Shown here piece by piece: positions 19,445-29,394 of a stretch of DNA of 64,000 nucleotides. Positions within the stretch are counted from its first letter, which is position 1; each line of letters starts with the position of its first letter. The notes under the pieces are model-generated. The model had not been told where the DNA came from. It searched no databases and saw only the letters and a program-made list of their open reading frames with translations. Source of the DNA: CAVTJX01 sp963735175 (lineage in GTDB: Bacteria > Electryoneota > RPQS01); the NCBI GenBank assembly GCA_963735175.1, contig CAVTJX010000016.1, forward strand, positions 682,001-746,000, in the 5' to 3' direction. A program made the position numbers and the translations under genes.

Positions 19445-21013
19445 TCAGCGCATCGGATCGAACGTCACGTTCGCAGCCGCACGCTTCCCGGAGTACACCC
19501 ATTCGCCGGTGTCATCGATCAGGTGGTAGCGGTCTTCATACTCTTTGCCGTGGCGCGCGATGTGATCTACTGCTTCGAGCAGCACCTGAAATTCTTCCTC
19601 GCTCACCGTCGGGCTCAGGCTGATGCGCACCCAGCCGGGCTTCTCGCCGATGTGGCCCTCATCCAGCCGATGACGGATAGCCGCCGAATAGTCCTGCTCG
19701 ATATGCAGCAGCAGATGGCCATACGGCCCCGCACACATGCAGCCGCCGCGCACCTGAATGCCGAACAGATCATTGAACAGCGTCGCCGCGAGATTGTGGT
19801 GCAGGTCGCGAAAGATCAGCGAGACTACGCCCAGCCGCCGCGTTTCCAGATTGCCCAAGATCCACAGCCCCGGATGATTGCGCCACTGCGCCAGCGCCCG
19901 TGAGAGATAATCCTGTTCGATACGCTCGATCCGCTCCGCGCCCAACGCGGCTTTCAAATCAAACGCCAACCCCGCCTGAATCGACTGCACGATCGGCGGT
20001 GTGCCCCCGGTCTCGCGCATTTCGATTTGTGACAGAAAGCGATGATCCCACGGCGAGGTATAGAGCACCGTCCCGCCGCCCGGCTCGCCCGGCACGCGGT
20101 TTGTAAACAATCGTCGGTTCGCCACCAGCAAGCCCGGCGTGCGCGGCCCGCCTAAAAACTTGTGGACCGAAAAGAAGATCGCGTCGAAATAGCCGTCCGC
20201 ATCGTCCGCCGGATGCATGTCGATCTCGACATACGGCCCCGCCGCCGCATAATCAAAAAACGCCCACGCATTGTGCCGGTGCAATACCCGCGCGATATCG
20301 TGACACGGATTCAGAATCCCCGTCACATTCGAAGCTGCGGAAAACGTGCCGATCTTCCACGGCCGGTTTTTGTACTGCTCGAGCTTGCGTTCGAGATCAT
20401 CCACGCTGATCCGCCCGGCCTCGTCGAAATCCACATACGCCACGTCGCCGATGGTTTCGCGCCAGGCGATGTCGTTCGAGTGATGCTCCATCATCGAGCG
20501 GAAGATCACGGGCCGCTGCGCTTCGGGAATGCACCGCTTGCAGGCCTGCACCTCTTCCAACTGATCGGGAATGCGCAGCCCGAGCACGGTGATCATGCGG
20601 TTGATCGCCCCCGTCGAACCCGCGCCCACGGGAATCAGCACGTCATCCTTGGCGGCATGAATATAGCCCGCGATGCGGCGGAAGGCGTGCTCGTAATATT
20701 CCGTCATCACCCGCCCCGTAGCGCTACTGGTCGTGTGCGTGTTCGCCATGTACGGCAGCACGCGCTCGGCCAGTTCCTCTTCCACATCGCGGTGGAAGCG
20801 GCCCGAGGCAATGAAGTCGAAATAGCGCAGCGGCTTGAAACCGTTGGGTGTTTCCAGCGGAATCCCCGTGCCGATCACGCGCGAACGCAGATAATCCAGA
20901 AACCCCTGCTCTTCGGCGGACGTCTGCGTTTCCACGGCAGTGCGAGGTCTACTGGCCGCAACATCGCACAACCGATCACCCTGCATAGCAGAATGTGGAT
21001 TATTTAATGGCAT
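19445..21013 (-). CDS. Class V aminotransferase-fold PLP enzyme, cysteine desulfurase-like
   Basis: This intact 522-residue frame is somewhat longer than typical SufS/IscS-type enzymes (~400). PLP-site features are visible: 'GAGSTGAINRM' (~residue 130), Asp254 in 'AFFDYAAAGP', and the Schiff-base Lys285 in 'SVHKFLGGPRTPG'. 'VRGGCMCAGPYGH' (~residues 421-433) fits the R-x-G-x-x-C pattern that carries the catalytic Cys of desulfurases. Sulfur transfer from cysteine is therefore possible, but related class V enzymes (epimerases, lyases) cannot be excluded. An N-terminal ~35-residue extension precedes the domain. The start at 21013 lacks a strong ribosome site; Met10 is an alternative. No suf or isc partner is adjacent. 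Confidence 0.8.
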   Translation of the reverse strand: MPLNNPHSAMQGDRLCDVAASRPRTAVETQTSAEEQGFLDYLRSRVIGTGIPLETPNGFKPLRYFDFIASGRFHRDVEEELAERVLPYMANTHTTSSATGRVMTEYYEHAFRRIAGYIHAAKDDVLIPVGAGSTGAINRMITVLGLRIPDQLEEVQACKRCIPEAQRPVIFRSMMEHHSNDIAWRETIGDVAYVDFDEAGRISVDDLERKLEQYKNRPWKIGTFSAASNVTGILNPCHDIARVLHRHNAWAFFDYAAAGPYVEIDMHPADDADGYFDAIFFSVHKFLGGPRTPGLLVANRRLFTNRVPGEPGGGTVLYTSPWDHRFLSQIEMRETGGTPPIVQSIQAGLAFDLKAALGAERIERIEQDYLSRALAQWRNHPGLWILGNLETRRLGVVSLIFRDLHHNLAATLFNDLFGIQVRGGCMCAGPYGHLLLHIEQDYSAAIRHRLDEGHIGEKPGWVRISLSPTVSEEEFQVLLEAVDHIARHGKEYEDRYHLIDDTGEWVYSGKRAAANVTFDPMR

Positions 21014-21770
21014 AATAATGAGCCTTAAGTAGGCAGGCGATTCCGGTAAAACTTCAAACTATAATATACCATAAAACAGAATGCCACTCAAGTGGCTGTC
21101 GGAATGGCAACAAATACCGAAACCGAAAGGCAATCGGAAGGTAAAGGCGGCATGTAGTCGGGTACAAGGGCGGGTCACTCTGGGGGTGGGCGGGAATCCA
21201 GATCTGGCATAGACGGCGATTTTCTGGCACAGTCTTCTGCACCATCGTTAATCTGTGAAGGTCAGTGTGTAATATCGAATTAATTCATGCGGTAATGGTG
21301 TCGAATTCGATCCAAATTGATACCCACGGTGTGCGGACAGCTCCAAACCACCTAACTATAATTACTCTACATCGTTTCGCCTCGTTTCCGAAATTCTAAG
21401 CAACATGATTGATAATTGCAGTGTTTCTACCTATATTTATCTTGTTTATAATTGGAATCATTCAACCGCTCTGCATTCTGTCCAGCGGCAGGGGTGTCCC
21501 GCTTCACCGTGATCGGTCATTCGTGATTTGAATCGGATCTCATCGCTGCTGCCGCTTCTGCCCTTACGTTTGTCCAAGTTTCAAATGGCTTTGGGTGCGG
21601 ACACTTCCTTGCAAATAGCACATCCTCTCGATTCTGTCTGACCAGAGGACATTCCGGCAACCATCGGCACCCGGAACGTCCTTTCTTTGTTCAAGAACAT
21701 TTTCCTTGGAATGCCGCCGCCTGAATCCAATGTAGAGCGAACGAAAAGCACCTCAGAAGGAGGCATTGGC
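21014..21770. other. Intergenic region between divergent genes
   Basis: 757 bases between the leftward aminotransferase and the rightward beta-helix gene. It is relatively AT-rich around 21240-21480. I see no gene, hairpin or clear promoter hexamers. Confidence 0.4.
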
Positions 21771-23439
21771 ATGAAGAAGTACTTCGGATTTAGCTCATGG
21801 GCAGTTATGGTTACGCTTCTCCTCGTGCGGTCTGTCTTCGCCACAAATGTATGTGGTAATATCTCCGGCATCTGGAACGCCGCCGGTTCTCCGTACCTTG
21901 TAACCTGCGATGTCACCGTTCCCGCTGGTCAAACCTTGGAAATCCAGCCGGGCGTCACGATACAGTTTCAGGGTGCGTATGCCTTCACTGTTTGCGGGAA
22001 AGTGCTGGCCATCGGTACGGAAACAGACTCGATTCGCTTCACATCTACAATTACAACTGGATCAGAAAGATGGAAGGGCTTTCGCGTCGAATCCGCGACC
22101 GACACGGCGCAGCTTGCCTACTGCCGGATCGATCACGCCTACTGGCCCAGTAGTGTGAGCAGTACTGAAGGCGGTGGGATCACCGCGATATCTTCGCGGA
22201 TTGTCATTAAACACTGCCTGGTCACCTCCAACGCGACGGCACGCAACGGATCGGGTATCTGCGGAAGATAATGCTTGGGTCCGTGTCTATGATTCGCATA
22301 TCGTCAATAACACGGCCACCTACGGCGGTGGATTCTCGAACGGTGGCTCGAACGGCGACATGGCGGTTGTGCGCTGCCTCGTGGACTACAACTCCGCCGG
22401 ACAGGGCGGCGGCATAACGAATTGGCTCGCACCCCGCTGCGAAGTGACCAACTGCACCGTCGTGTACAATCACGGTGATGATGCCGGCGGCATCCGCTCG
22501 GTCGGCACTTCCGTCACCATCGCCAACACTGTGATCGCCTACAATTCAAATTTCGCGATCTGTCTGTGGGAAGTTCCGGGTGGAAATTCCATCACCTACT
22601 GCGATTTCTGGTCCAACAATCGCGGCGGCAACAGTGCGTATCCGACGGGATTTGGCAGCCTTACCACGACCAACGCCAACGGCACGTCCTGCGATCAATA
22701 CCAGAACATTTTCTCCGACCCGCTGTTTGTGAATGCCACCCTCGGCGTTTATCATTTACAGAGCACATCTCCGTGCATTGACGCCGGTGCGCCCTCTGCG
22801 ACGTGCGACCCGGACTCCACCATTACGGACATGGGGGCCTTTCCCTTTACCCACGAAACGCCGCTGGCTGTGGAGTTGCTGAGCTTTTATGCGAGTGCGG
22901 TGGAGAACGGCATTGCCCTAAACTGGCGCACGGCCTCAGAGCGCGAAAATGACCACTTTGAAATTTTCCGCCGCGCCGGCAGCGATTGGCGAAGCATCGC
23001 CGTCGTTCCCGCCGCAGCGAATGCCGCGACCGGTGCCAGCTATCACTGGATAGACACCGACGTAACGGCGGCCCAAAGCTACACCTACAAATTAGTGGTG
23101 GTGGACTTCGGCGGCGCACACACGGACGCGGGCGAGGTGACGGCCACCGCCCCCGGCCACGCGTCAGCCATAACCGCCTTTGAATTGCTGCCGAACTACC
23201 CCAATCCCTTCAATAGCAGTACGGTCTTTACCTGGCTCGCACCCGCAGCCGTCGAGGTTCGCCTCGTGCTCTACAACGTACTCGGTGAAGCGGCTGTTCC
23301 GGTTTTCAGCGGCACATGCGCAGCGGGAACAAACCGTGTCGCTTTCGCCGCCGATGATCTCCCCACCGGCTTCTATTTCGCCCGCCTCGAAACCAAGGGC
23401 CACATCATCGCCAGTCAAAAACTGCTACTCATAAGATAG
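21771..23439 (+). CDS. Secreted beta-helix protein with C-terminal sorting domain (one frameshift)
   Basis: About 555 residues. ATG 21771 follows a strong AGAAGGAGG and opens a signal peptide (MKKYFGFSSWAVMVTLLLVR, cleavage after SVFA). Residues ~30-330 are a parallel beta-helix ('TCDVTVPAGQTLEIQPGVTI', 'IVIKHCLVTSN', 'NCTVVYNHGDDAGGI'), ending with the 'DPLFVN...YHL...SPCIDAG' motif common to such proteins. A beta-sandwich ('AVELLSFYASAVENGIALNW') and the sorting domain ('LLPNYPNPFNSSTVFTW ... SQKLLLIR') follow. One frame shift lies near 22262 ('NGSGIC|AEDNAWVRVYD'). It is probably outer-surface or released; the ligand is unknown. Confidence 0.85.
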
Positions 23440-23453
23440 AGGCTCTTCTTCGC

Positions 23454-23499
23454 CAAACGAGTAACCGGGCAGTTTCACAAACTGCCGGTTGCTCGTTTG
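23454..23499 (+). terminator. Long hairpin terminator after the beta-helix gene
   Basis: Arms CAAACGAG-AACCGG-CAGTTT and AAACTG-CCGGTT-CTCGTTTG pair around a CAC loop with single mismatched bases between blocks, about 20 bp in total, starting 14 bases after the stop. Confidence 0.75.
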
Positions 23500-23607
23500 C
23501 TGTTCGGCAGGGATGTACTGAATGGAGTCGCCTCCCAGAAGTTGCTAAATTCACCTAAAGATCAAAATTATAATATAATGGCTGTGGTGTTTGCATATGA
23601 AAGTGAC

Positions 23608-23636
23608 TTGATCAAGTCCTTGAATACGCGTATATT
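23608..23636 (+). promoter_or_regulatory. Promoter of tRNA-Glu
   Basis: TTGATC (23608-23613), a 17-base spacer and TATATT (23631-23636) lie 20 bases before the tRNA 5' end, the spacing expected of a stable-RNA promoter. Confidence 0.7.
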
Positions 23637-23656
23637 TAGAGTTCAACTTTCCGTAT

Positions 23657-23729
23657 GGCGAGTTCGTCTAGGGGTCTAGGACGCTGGCCTCTCACGCCGG
23701 TAACACGGGTTCGAATCCCGTACTCGCTA
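23657..23729 (+). tRNA. tRNA-Glu (anticodon CTC)
   Basis: The 73-base cloverleaf has acceptor arms GGCGAGT/ACTCGCT (first pair G-U), anticodon stem CTGGC/GCCGG around the loop CTCTCAC (anticodon CTC) and T arm ACGGG-TTCGAAT-CCCGT. CCA is not encoded; discriminator A is followed by CAT. A terminator hairpin begins six bases later. The last three tRNA bases start a 17-bp sequence repeated at 32876. Confidence 0.95.
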
Positions 23730-23743
23730 CATAAAAACAACGG
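23727..23743 (+). repeat. 17-bp direct repeat at tRNA-Glu 3' end, copy 1
   Basis: CTACATAAAAACAACGG begins in the last three bases of the tRNA and runs into its terminator. It recurs exactly at 32876-32892, and the next six bases differ at only one position. tRNA 3' ends are common integration sites, so this could be an attachment repeat; shared terminator ancestry is the alternative. Confidence 0.5.
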
Positions 23744-23771
23744 GTTAGCTATCATGGCTGACCCGTTGTTT
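23735..23771 (+). terminator. Terminator of tRNA-Glu
   Basis: A 15-bp stem AAACAACGGGTTAGC / GCTGACCCGTTGTTT with one G-U pair and a 7-base loop. Closely related hairpins occur at 32884 and 35586. Confidence 0.85.
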
Positions 23772-23890
23772 CATACAGTGTCACAGCTGGGTCACATGCA
23801 CTCTCGCTTCACAATTCCTGAGGCCAGTAATGGTTGTGACCTGAACGCGAACCATCTCTTAGAACAGATTGCATGTTTTCGTTAAAGAAC

Positions 23891-23924
23891 AAGCGGACCG
23901 CTGATCCCCAGCAGGTCCGCTTTT
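23891..23924 (+). terminator. Orphan terminator 1
   Basis: Stem AAGCGGACC-GCTG / CAGC-A-GGTCCGCTT followed by TT. No gene lies just upstream other than the already terminated tRNA. Confidence 0.75.
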
Positions 23925-24039
23925 AGGTCATAGTTTCTTGGCTTGGCGGCAAGCCGTCAGGGAATTCGCCAAGTCATGACCATCCTGAATCGCAGAATCA
24001 GGATATTCCAAAACCCATGGCATACGATATTAGGCGGCG

Positions 24040-24069
24040 GGCTCCTTCGTCAGGGAGCCTGTTTTTTTT
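24040..24069 (+). terminator. Orphan terminator 2
   Basis: Stem GGCTCC/GGAGCC with an 8-base loop, then TG and a run of eight T. A classical terminator with no recognised gene upstream. Confidence 0.75.
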
Positions 24070-24289
24070 GCCTCCCGCATGCCGTTTCCGAAGGGCTGCC
24101 GAATGAAAACAGACGCAAGCTATATAGTAACATATAGATGTGAACAATTTGACGTCATTTTATTTTTTTTGTATCGAATTGGGTAATATTGATTTTTTAA
24201 TGGGGTTCCTGTAAATTCAATGGTTCGGCTGATCATCAACTTCGATACGCCGCCATCGCCGAGTGCAAATTGTGTTGAAGGGGTTAACA

Positions 24290-27200
24290 ATGAGATGGCA
24301 ATCGTTGTTTCGCTTCGTGTGCGCGGCGACTTTCGCGGTGCTTCGTGTGCCGACGGTGCTTTCCATGCCGCCCTCGCCGGAATTGCTTGACCGCATCCAA
24401 CGCGGCGAGCTATCTGCTGCCGAAGTCCTCGAGTATCCGATGGATGTGCCCGACGGCAGTTCTCCCCTGCTTCAAATGTTGGCCGGCAGAACGGATACCA
24501 TAGAGTTTCGCGTCCTCCCGATTCTCATTGACTGGCAGGATCGGCCGCACGTTGTGGATGCAGGCTTTTATGACACGCTGATTTTCGGCGACCAATTCGG
24601 TTCCTTCAGAAGACTACTTTCGTGAAGTAACCCAAGGTCGTGTCATCTTAACTACCTTACATCCCCCCAGTCAACTGGGATGGATTCGTCTTTCCGGAAA
24701 TTATAATCGCATTACACCCTATGACGAGATCATGCAGGCGATCGATTCCGTCGTGGATTTTTCGCAGTATGTCACCCCTGGAAGAGGGCAAAGTAACCGG
24801 AATCTGGACCATTCATTCCGGGCGGGGGCGAGAGACATCGGGCAACCCGAATGATATTTGGTCCAACGCCGGAAGACCGCCGGTTTTCAGTTATGATGGT
24901 GTCATGATTGGTTCCTGCCCGGAAACGCCGAAGTATCAGTATTTTCCGCGCGACCATTCCTTCGGTGTCTATTGTCACGAATTTGGACATTCCTTTTTTT
25001 ATCTACCGGATCTTTATGGTCAGTCGCAGCTTCCGGGAGATCCCAGTGGCTATAGTCTCATGTCATACGGTGTCTGGAACGGCAGTCCGGGTGGAAGCTG
25101 TCCCGCTCATCCCGAAGCCTGGTGCAAGATCTTCATGGGCGCAGCCGAACCGACCGTTGTCACGACAGATCTGCTCCAGATTCCGCTCCCGGCTGTCGTT
25201 CATACTCCAGGGATTTTCCGGTTGTGGATGAATGGGATCGGCGGCCCGGAGTATTTCCTCATTGAAAATCGTCAACAAATGGGCTACGACGCCCACATTC
25301 CCGCGCCCGGCTTGCTGATCTGGCATTGCGCCGAGCGTGGTGATCCCAACTACTCCTACAGGGAGATTGCACGGTTGGTCACGGGGGAGATGCCCCACGG
25401 CTACTATCCCTTTGCGTGGCCGTCATCACCTCCCGTTCGCACCTTCGACGACACCAGCACTCCCAACACCAAGAGCATTAACGGAAACACCAGTTTTGTC
25501 GGGATAAGAAACATCTCCGACTCCGATTCGATTATGTATGCAGACTTGGCGGTGTCGAACCCGAACCCTCCGAGTATCACGGTCCTGCATCCGCAAGCCG
25601 GAGAAACGTGTCAAGAGTATCTTCCTTATACCATTTCATGGAGCAGTTCCGGAGTGTTTGAAAATGTGCAGTTGTCTGTTCGTCGCGATGGAGGCGATTG
25701 GATAAACATTTTTGAATGGTATTTCAATGCCGGAGAGGCCGTTTGGCACGTTACCGGACCGGCGGCCAATGCGGCACAGTTGCGCATTCGCAGTGTTCTG
25801 GATTCCAACGTCTTCGCGCTCTCCGACGAATTCCGTATCTCGCCGCCGAGTGTTACCATCACAGATCCGCGAGCTGGCGACACCTGGCTCGTTGGCGATT
25901 TGCACGCCATTACATGGGTATCTGAGTTGAATCCCAACGCATCGATTGCGCTGGGGATCATCCGGAACGGCCTGTGGCAAACGATTACATCATCCGCTCC
26001 GAATTCCGGGGAGTTTCTGTGGGAAGTAAGCGAGCCTAACGCTGAATCCGCCAATATCATCATCTCGTTTACGGATTATCCGGATGTGATCGACACCTCC
26101 GAAGCATTTCACGTCGGATTGAAGCCCCTCAACCTGGTGGGACCGAACGGAGGAGAGTATTTTGCCCTGGAAGATACATGCCTCATTCGATGGCAGCTGG
26201 ACCGTTATCCGGATGAAGACATCGTCATTTACTTGAGCAGGGATTTTGATTCCCCGGATCCAACATGGGAGACCATTGCGGATCATGTTCCGGCATGGGA
26301 AGGCTCCTATGTCTGGAATACCGAAGGGGAGCTTACGACGGCGGCCCGATTCCGGATTGTTGATCCCCATCAAGAGGAAATCAGCGATACATCCAATGCC
26401 AATTTCACAATCTGTGACTCACATTCCATAATGCTCACCGCGCCCAACGGCGGCGAAACATGGTATGCCAATGTGGAGCAAACCATCGAATGGACATCAG
26501 AAAATCTCGGATCAAGCGGCCATATCCTCATCAAGATTTGCCGCAACTACACTGGCCAACCTGGAGACATTTGGGAAACCCTTTCCGGGAGTGCGAAGCA
26601 ATACGGGAACATCCACATGGATGGCGACCGGCCCGGAATCTTCTCATTGCCGTGTCCGAGTGCGCAGCGTGGAACATCCGACCATCAGCAGCGTCAGCGC
26701 GGATGACTTTACGGTTCTGGTGCCGTCGATCACAATCAGCTCTCCCCATGTTGCAGAAATTTGGTTTATCGGCGACACGGACACCATTGAGTGGACGTCT
26801 ACTCATGTCGATCCAGGCTACAGAGCTTAGATTGGAATATTATGGCGCGCCGGACACATTGTCCCCCCCGGACTGGATCCAAGTCGAAAACATACCCAAC
26901 AGTGGCATGTATTTCTGGACCGTTGCGAATGCCCAGGCGGAACCGACGTTCATCCGGCTCACCTGTGAACAGTGTGAGCCGCCGATCTGCGACACGTCGG
27001 GGGCCTTTTCAACGGGGGTTCGCAGCCTTCAACTCGCCTGCCCCGGTGGCGGCGAAACATGGGGAATCGTCTCCGAGCAGTTCATTCGCTGGGAGTCCAA
27101 TGATCCGGATCAGCTCGTGAGAATAGAGATCAACCGCGACTATCCGCAGGGTGCATGGGAACTCGTCGCGGACAGCGTGCCGGACAATGGAGAACTGGCG

Positions 27201-28923
27201 TGGCTTGTGACAGGGCCCGCGACGTCAACCGCTCGCATGCGAATCTACGATATTGCGCACCCGGACATCTTGAGCGTATCCGACGGCAATTTTGCCATTC
27301 TCCAGAAGCTGACGGTTGTCACACCCAACGGGGGTGAGCATTGGAATGTCGGGGATATCCACGACATCATTTGGACGGATTTCGACTGTGCGCCAGATGA
27401 GCGAGTGACCATCGAGGTCTATCGCGGCAGGGAAAGCGAACCGTCCTGGGAAACCATTTGCACCCATACGACTGCGCAGGCCGACACGTTCCGTTGGCGT
27501 GTGACAGGATGGCACTCCAGTGTTGTTTATATCCGGGTTCTGAGTCTCGAGAATCCGCAAATCGGCGATACATCAGACACGAGTTTCGGATTAGACATCC
27601 TGCCGCCGACCGTGATTGTTCCCAACGGCGGTGAGGTTTGGCCAGTACAGGAACTACGGACATTACTCTGGGACCCCTATCGGTTGCCATTATCGTGTCT
27701 GGCGCGAATCGAAATCAATCGCGCCTATCCGACAGGGGCCTGGGAACGAATCACGGACGCCACCGTGGATGATGGCGAATTCACATGGGAAGTCACGAGT
27801 CCACTGACAGCGAATGCGCGTATCCGGGTCGTTTCCAGTACTGGTACAGCTGACGGCGATACATCCGATGCCGCTTTCCGCATCGTCGATCGCGTTCCTT
27901 ACGTCATCGTGCCCATCTGCGGCGAGCGCTGGATCATTGGCGAAGAGTACGCGATCCAATGGGAATCCGATTATACCGACAACGGTGGAATCGGCTGAGT
28001 GCATCCGAGCAGCCCGGAGAGGTGATGATCGAAATTCGTCGCGACTGTGGAAGCGGCGACGTTCGCTGGGAGACGATTGTTGAACGGACGCTTAACACGG
28101 GTGAATACCCCTGGAAAGTGAGCGGCGATCCGACCGACTGCGCTCGCATCCGTGTGTCCTTGGCAAACTACCCGACGGTGTGTGATACATCGGATGGCGA
28201 ATTCATCATTCTGAAGTGCGAAGCGGGACCGGCCGAACTTGGCTTCATGCGCCGCGTGTCCGATCCGACGCGCATTCTTGAAATTCCGATGTCCGATACC
28301 CCGTTCATTTTCCGCGGCACCGAATTCGTCGCGTGGGCGGACATGCCGTCCGCGGTAACCGTCTCCCTCTGGCCGATCAATCGGAACAGTGTTCTTGCGG
28401 ACGCGCCGTTTTACGAACGCGTGTGTACGCCCGAATTGCTCCACAATTCGTCATCGGATAAAGTCTCCTGGGCGCATATTTCTTTCGAAAACGAGGGCGG
28501 CGAATTCCCCGTGCTGGGATCGTCGGATGTGCTCTTGAGAATCACGCGCATTGACGACAATGCAAGCACGCAGTCGAAGACGCACTGCGGAGAATGCCCC
28601 GTCTGCTCAATCGACATCAACAGCTTGGCAGCCGCTAATGGCTCGGGCTTCGGATCTTCCGGGCGAAGCGGTCTCGCCGATGGTTCGAAGTTGACGGCTA
28701 CAACCTTGTTGCGCCGCAGGTCGTATTGTCCTGTGATCAGACGAAGATCGTCTTGAACTGGAATGACACCGGCTCACCAAGCTACCACATCTACCGCGCA
28801 GAAGCCGTGGATTCCAGATCGTACACGCTGATCGGAAAGGTGTCCGAGACACATTTTGTCGATGAAACAAGCACCGTGTCCGGAAGCCGGAATTTCTATC
28901 TGGTGCGTTCGGCAACGAAGTAG
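24290..28923 (+). CDS. Secreted M6-type metalloprotease with nine 'PNGGE.W' Ig-like repeats (frameshifted)
   Basis: About 1,544 residues after repair. ATG 24290 follows GAAGGGG and starts a signal peptide (MRWQSLFRFVCAATFAVLRV). The protease domain reads 'PSEDYFREVTQGRV', 'SGNPNDIWSN' and the zinc motif 'CHEFGHSFFYLPDLYG', the HExxH-x5-PDLYG signature of immune-inhibitor-A type M6 peptidases, then 'GPEYFLIENRQ'. Nine ~85-100-residue beta-sandwich repeats follow, each starting '(I/V).(V/I)..PNGGE.W..G....I.W' (Kre9/KNH-like), with degenerate copies (PQAGETC, PRAGDTW, PHVAEIW, PICGERW). It ends in an Fn3-like segment (SYHIYRAEAVDS...FYLVRSATK) without a sorting domain. Frame changes lie near 24600, 24770, 26600, 26820, 27990 and 28720. 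It probably degrades external protein; the repeats may bind substrate or the cell surface. Confidence 0.8.
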
Positions 28924-29394
28924 CAGGCGCACCTGACGTGATCCGTATCGGCAGTAAGTGAATCTGTTGTCCGGCAACACGATTGATTACTGCCGCTTAT
29001 GATCCAGCCCCCGAAAGTGGCACCACATTGAATGTCAGAGAGTTATACTAAAAGGGGATGCGGGCTGTCTCGTCTCCTGATGCGAACACTATCACGGCGA
29101 TGAAAACGCTGTAGCCGGAATCGGAGCATCAGCACTCCCAACCCGGCCTTTGGCTGCTCGCCTTCATCACCATCATAGCTACAGCCGAGGGCGCATATCG
29201 GCGCGCGGGGCATTCAGAGCATTTCGTGGCCGTGGATTCCGGCCATACGTCTGCCGGTTCCGTTGATCATTGCACTGCGCATCCATGGCGTCCTCGGTTG
29301 GCAATTCATCACCTTACTGCCTGATGAGTGTTTCCCGGCGTTCAGTTTGCGGATGGATGAGTATGTCATCTGGTGAGTTAATACGTGCGCGTCC
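28924..29394. other. Intergenic region upstream of the SLC13 gene
   Basis: No gene is supported. Around 29092-29175 it contains short blocks (ACGGCGAT, AGCCGGAATCG.AGC, CATCATAGC) that recur in the same order downstream of the transporter (~31081-31160), so the transporter gene is flanked by related sequence. Confidence 0.4.

Larger units (their letters stand above)
23772..24289. other. Intergenic stretch with two further terminators
   Basis: No coding frame is convincing between the tRNA terminator and the protease gene. It holds terminator hairpins at 23891 and 24040 without any recognised gene in front of them, and a 7-bp inverted repeat around ATCCTGA/TCAGGAT (~23972-23994). The two orphan terminators suggest lost genes or small unannotated transcripts. 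Confidence 0.5.
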
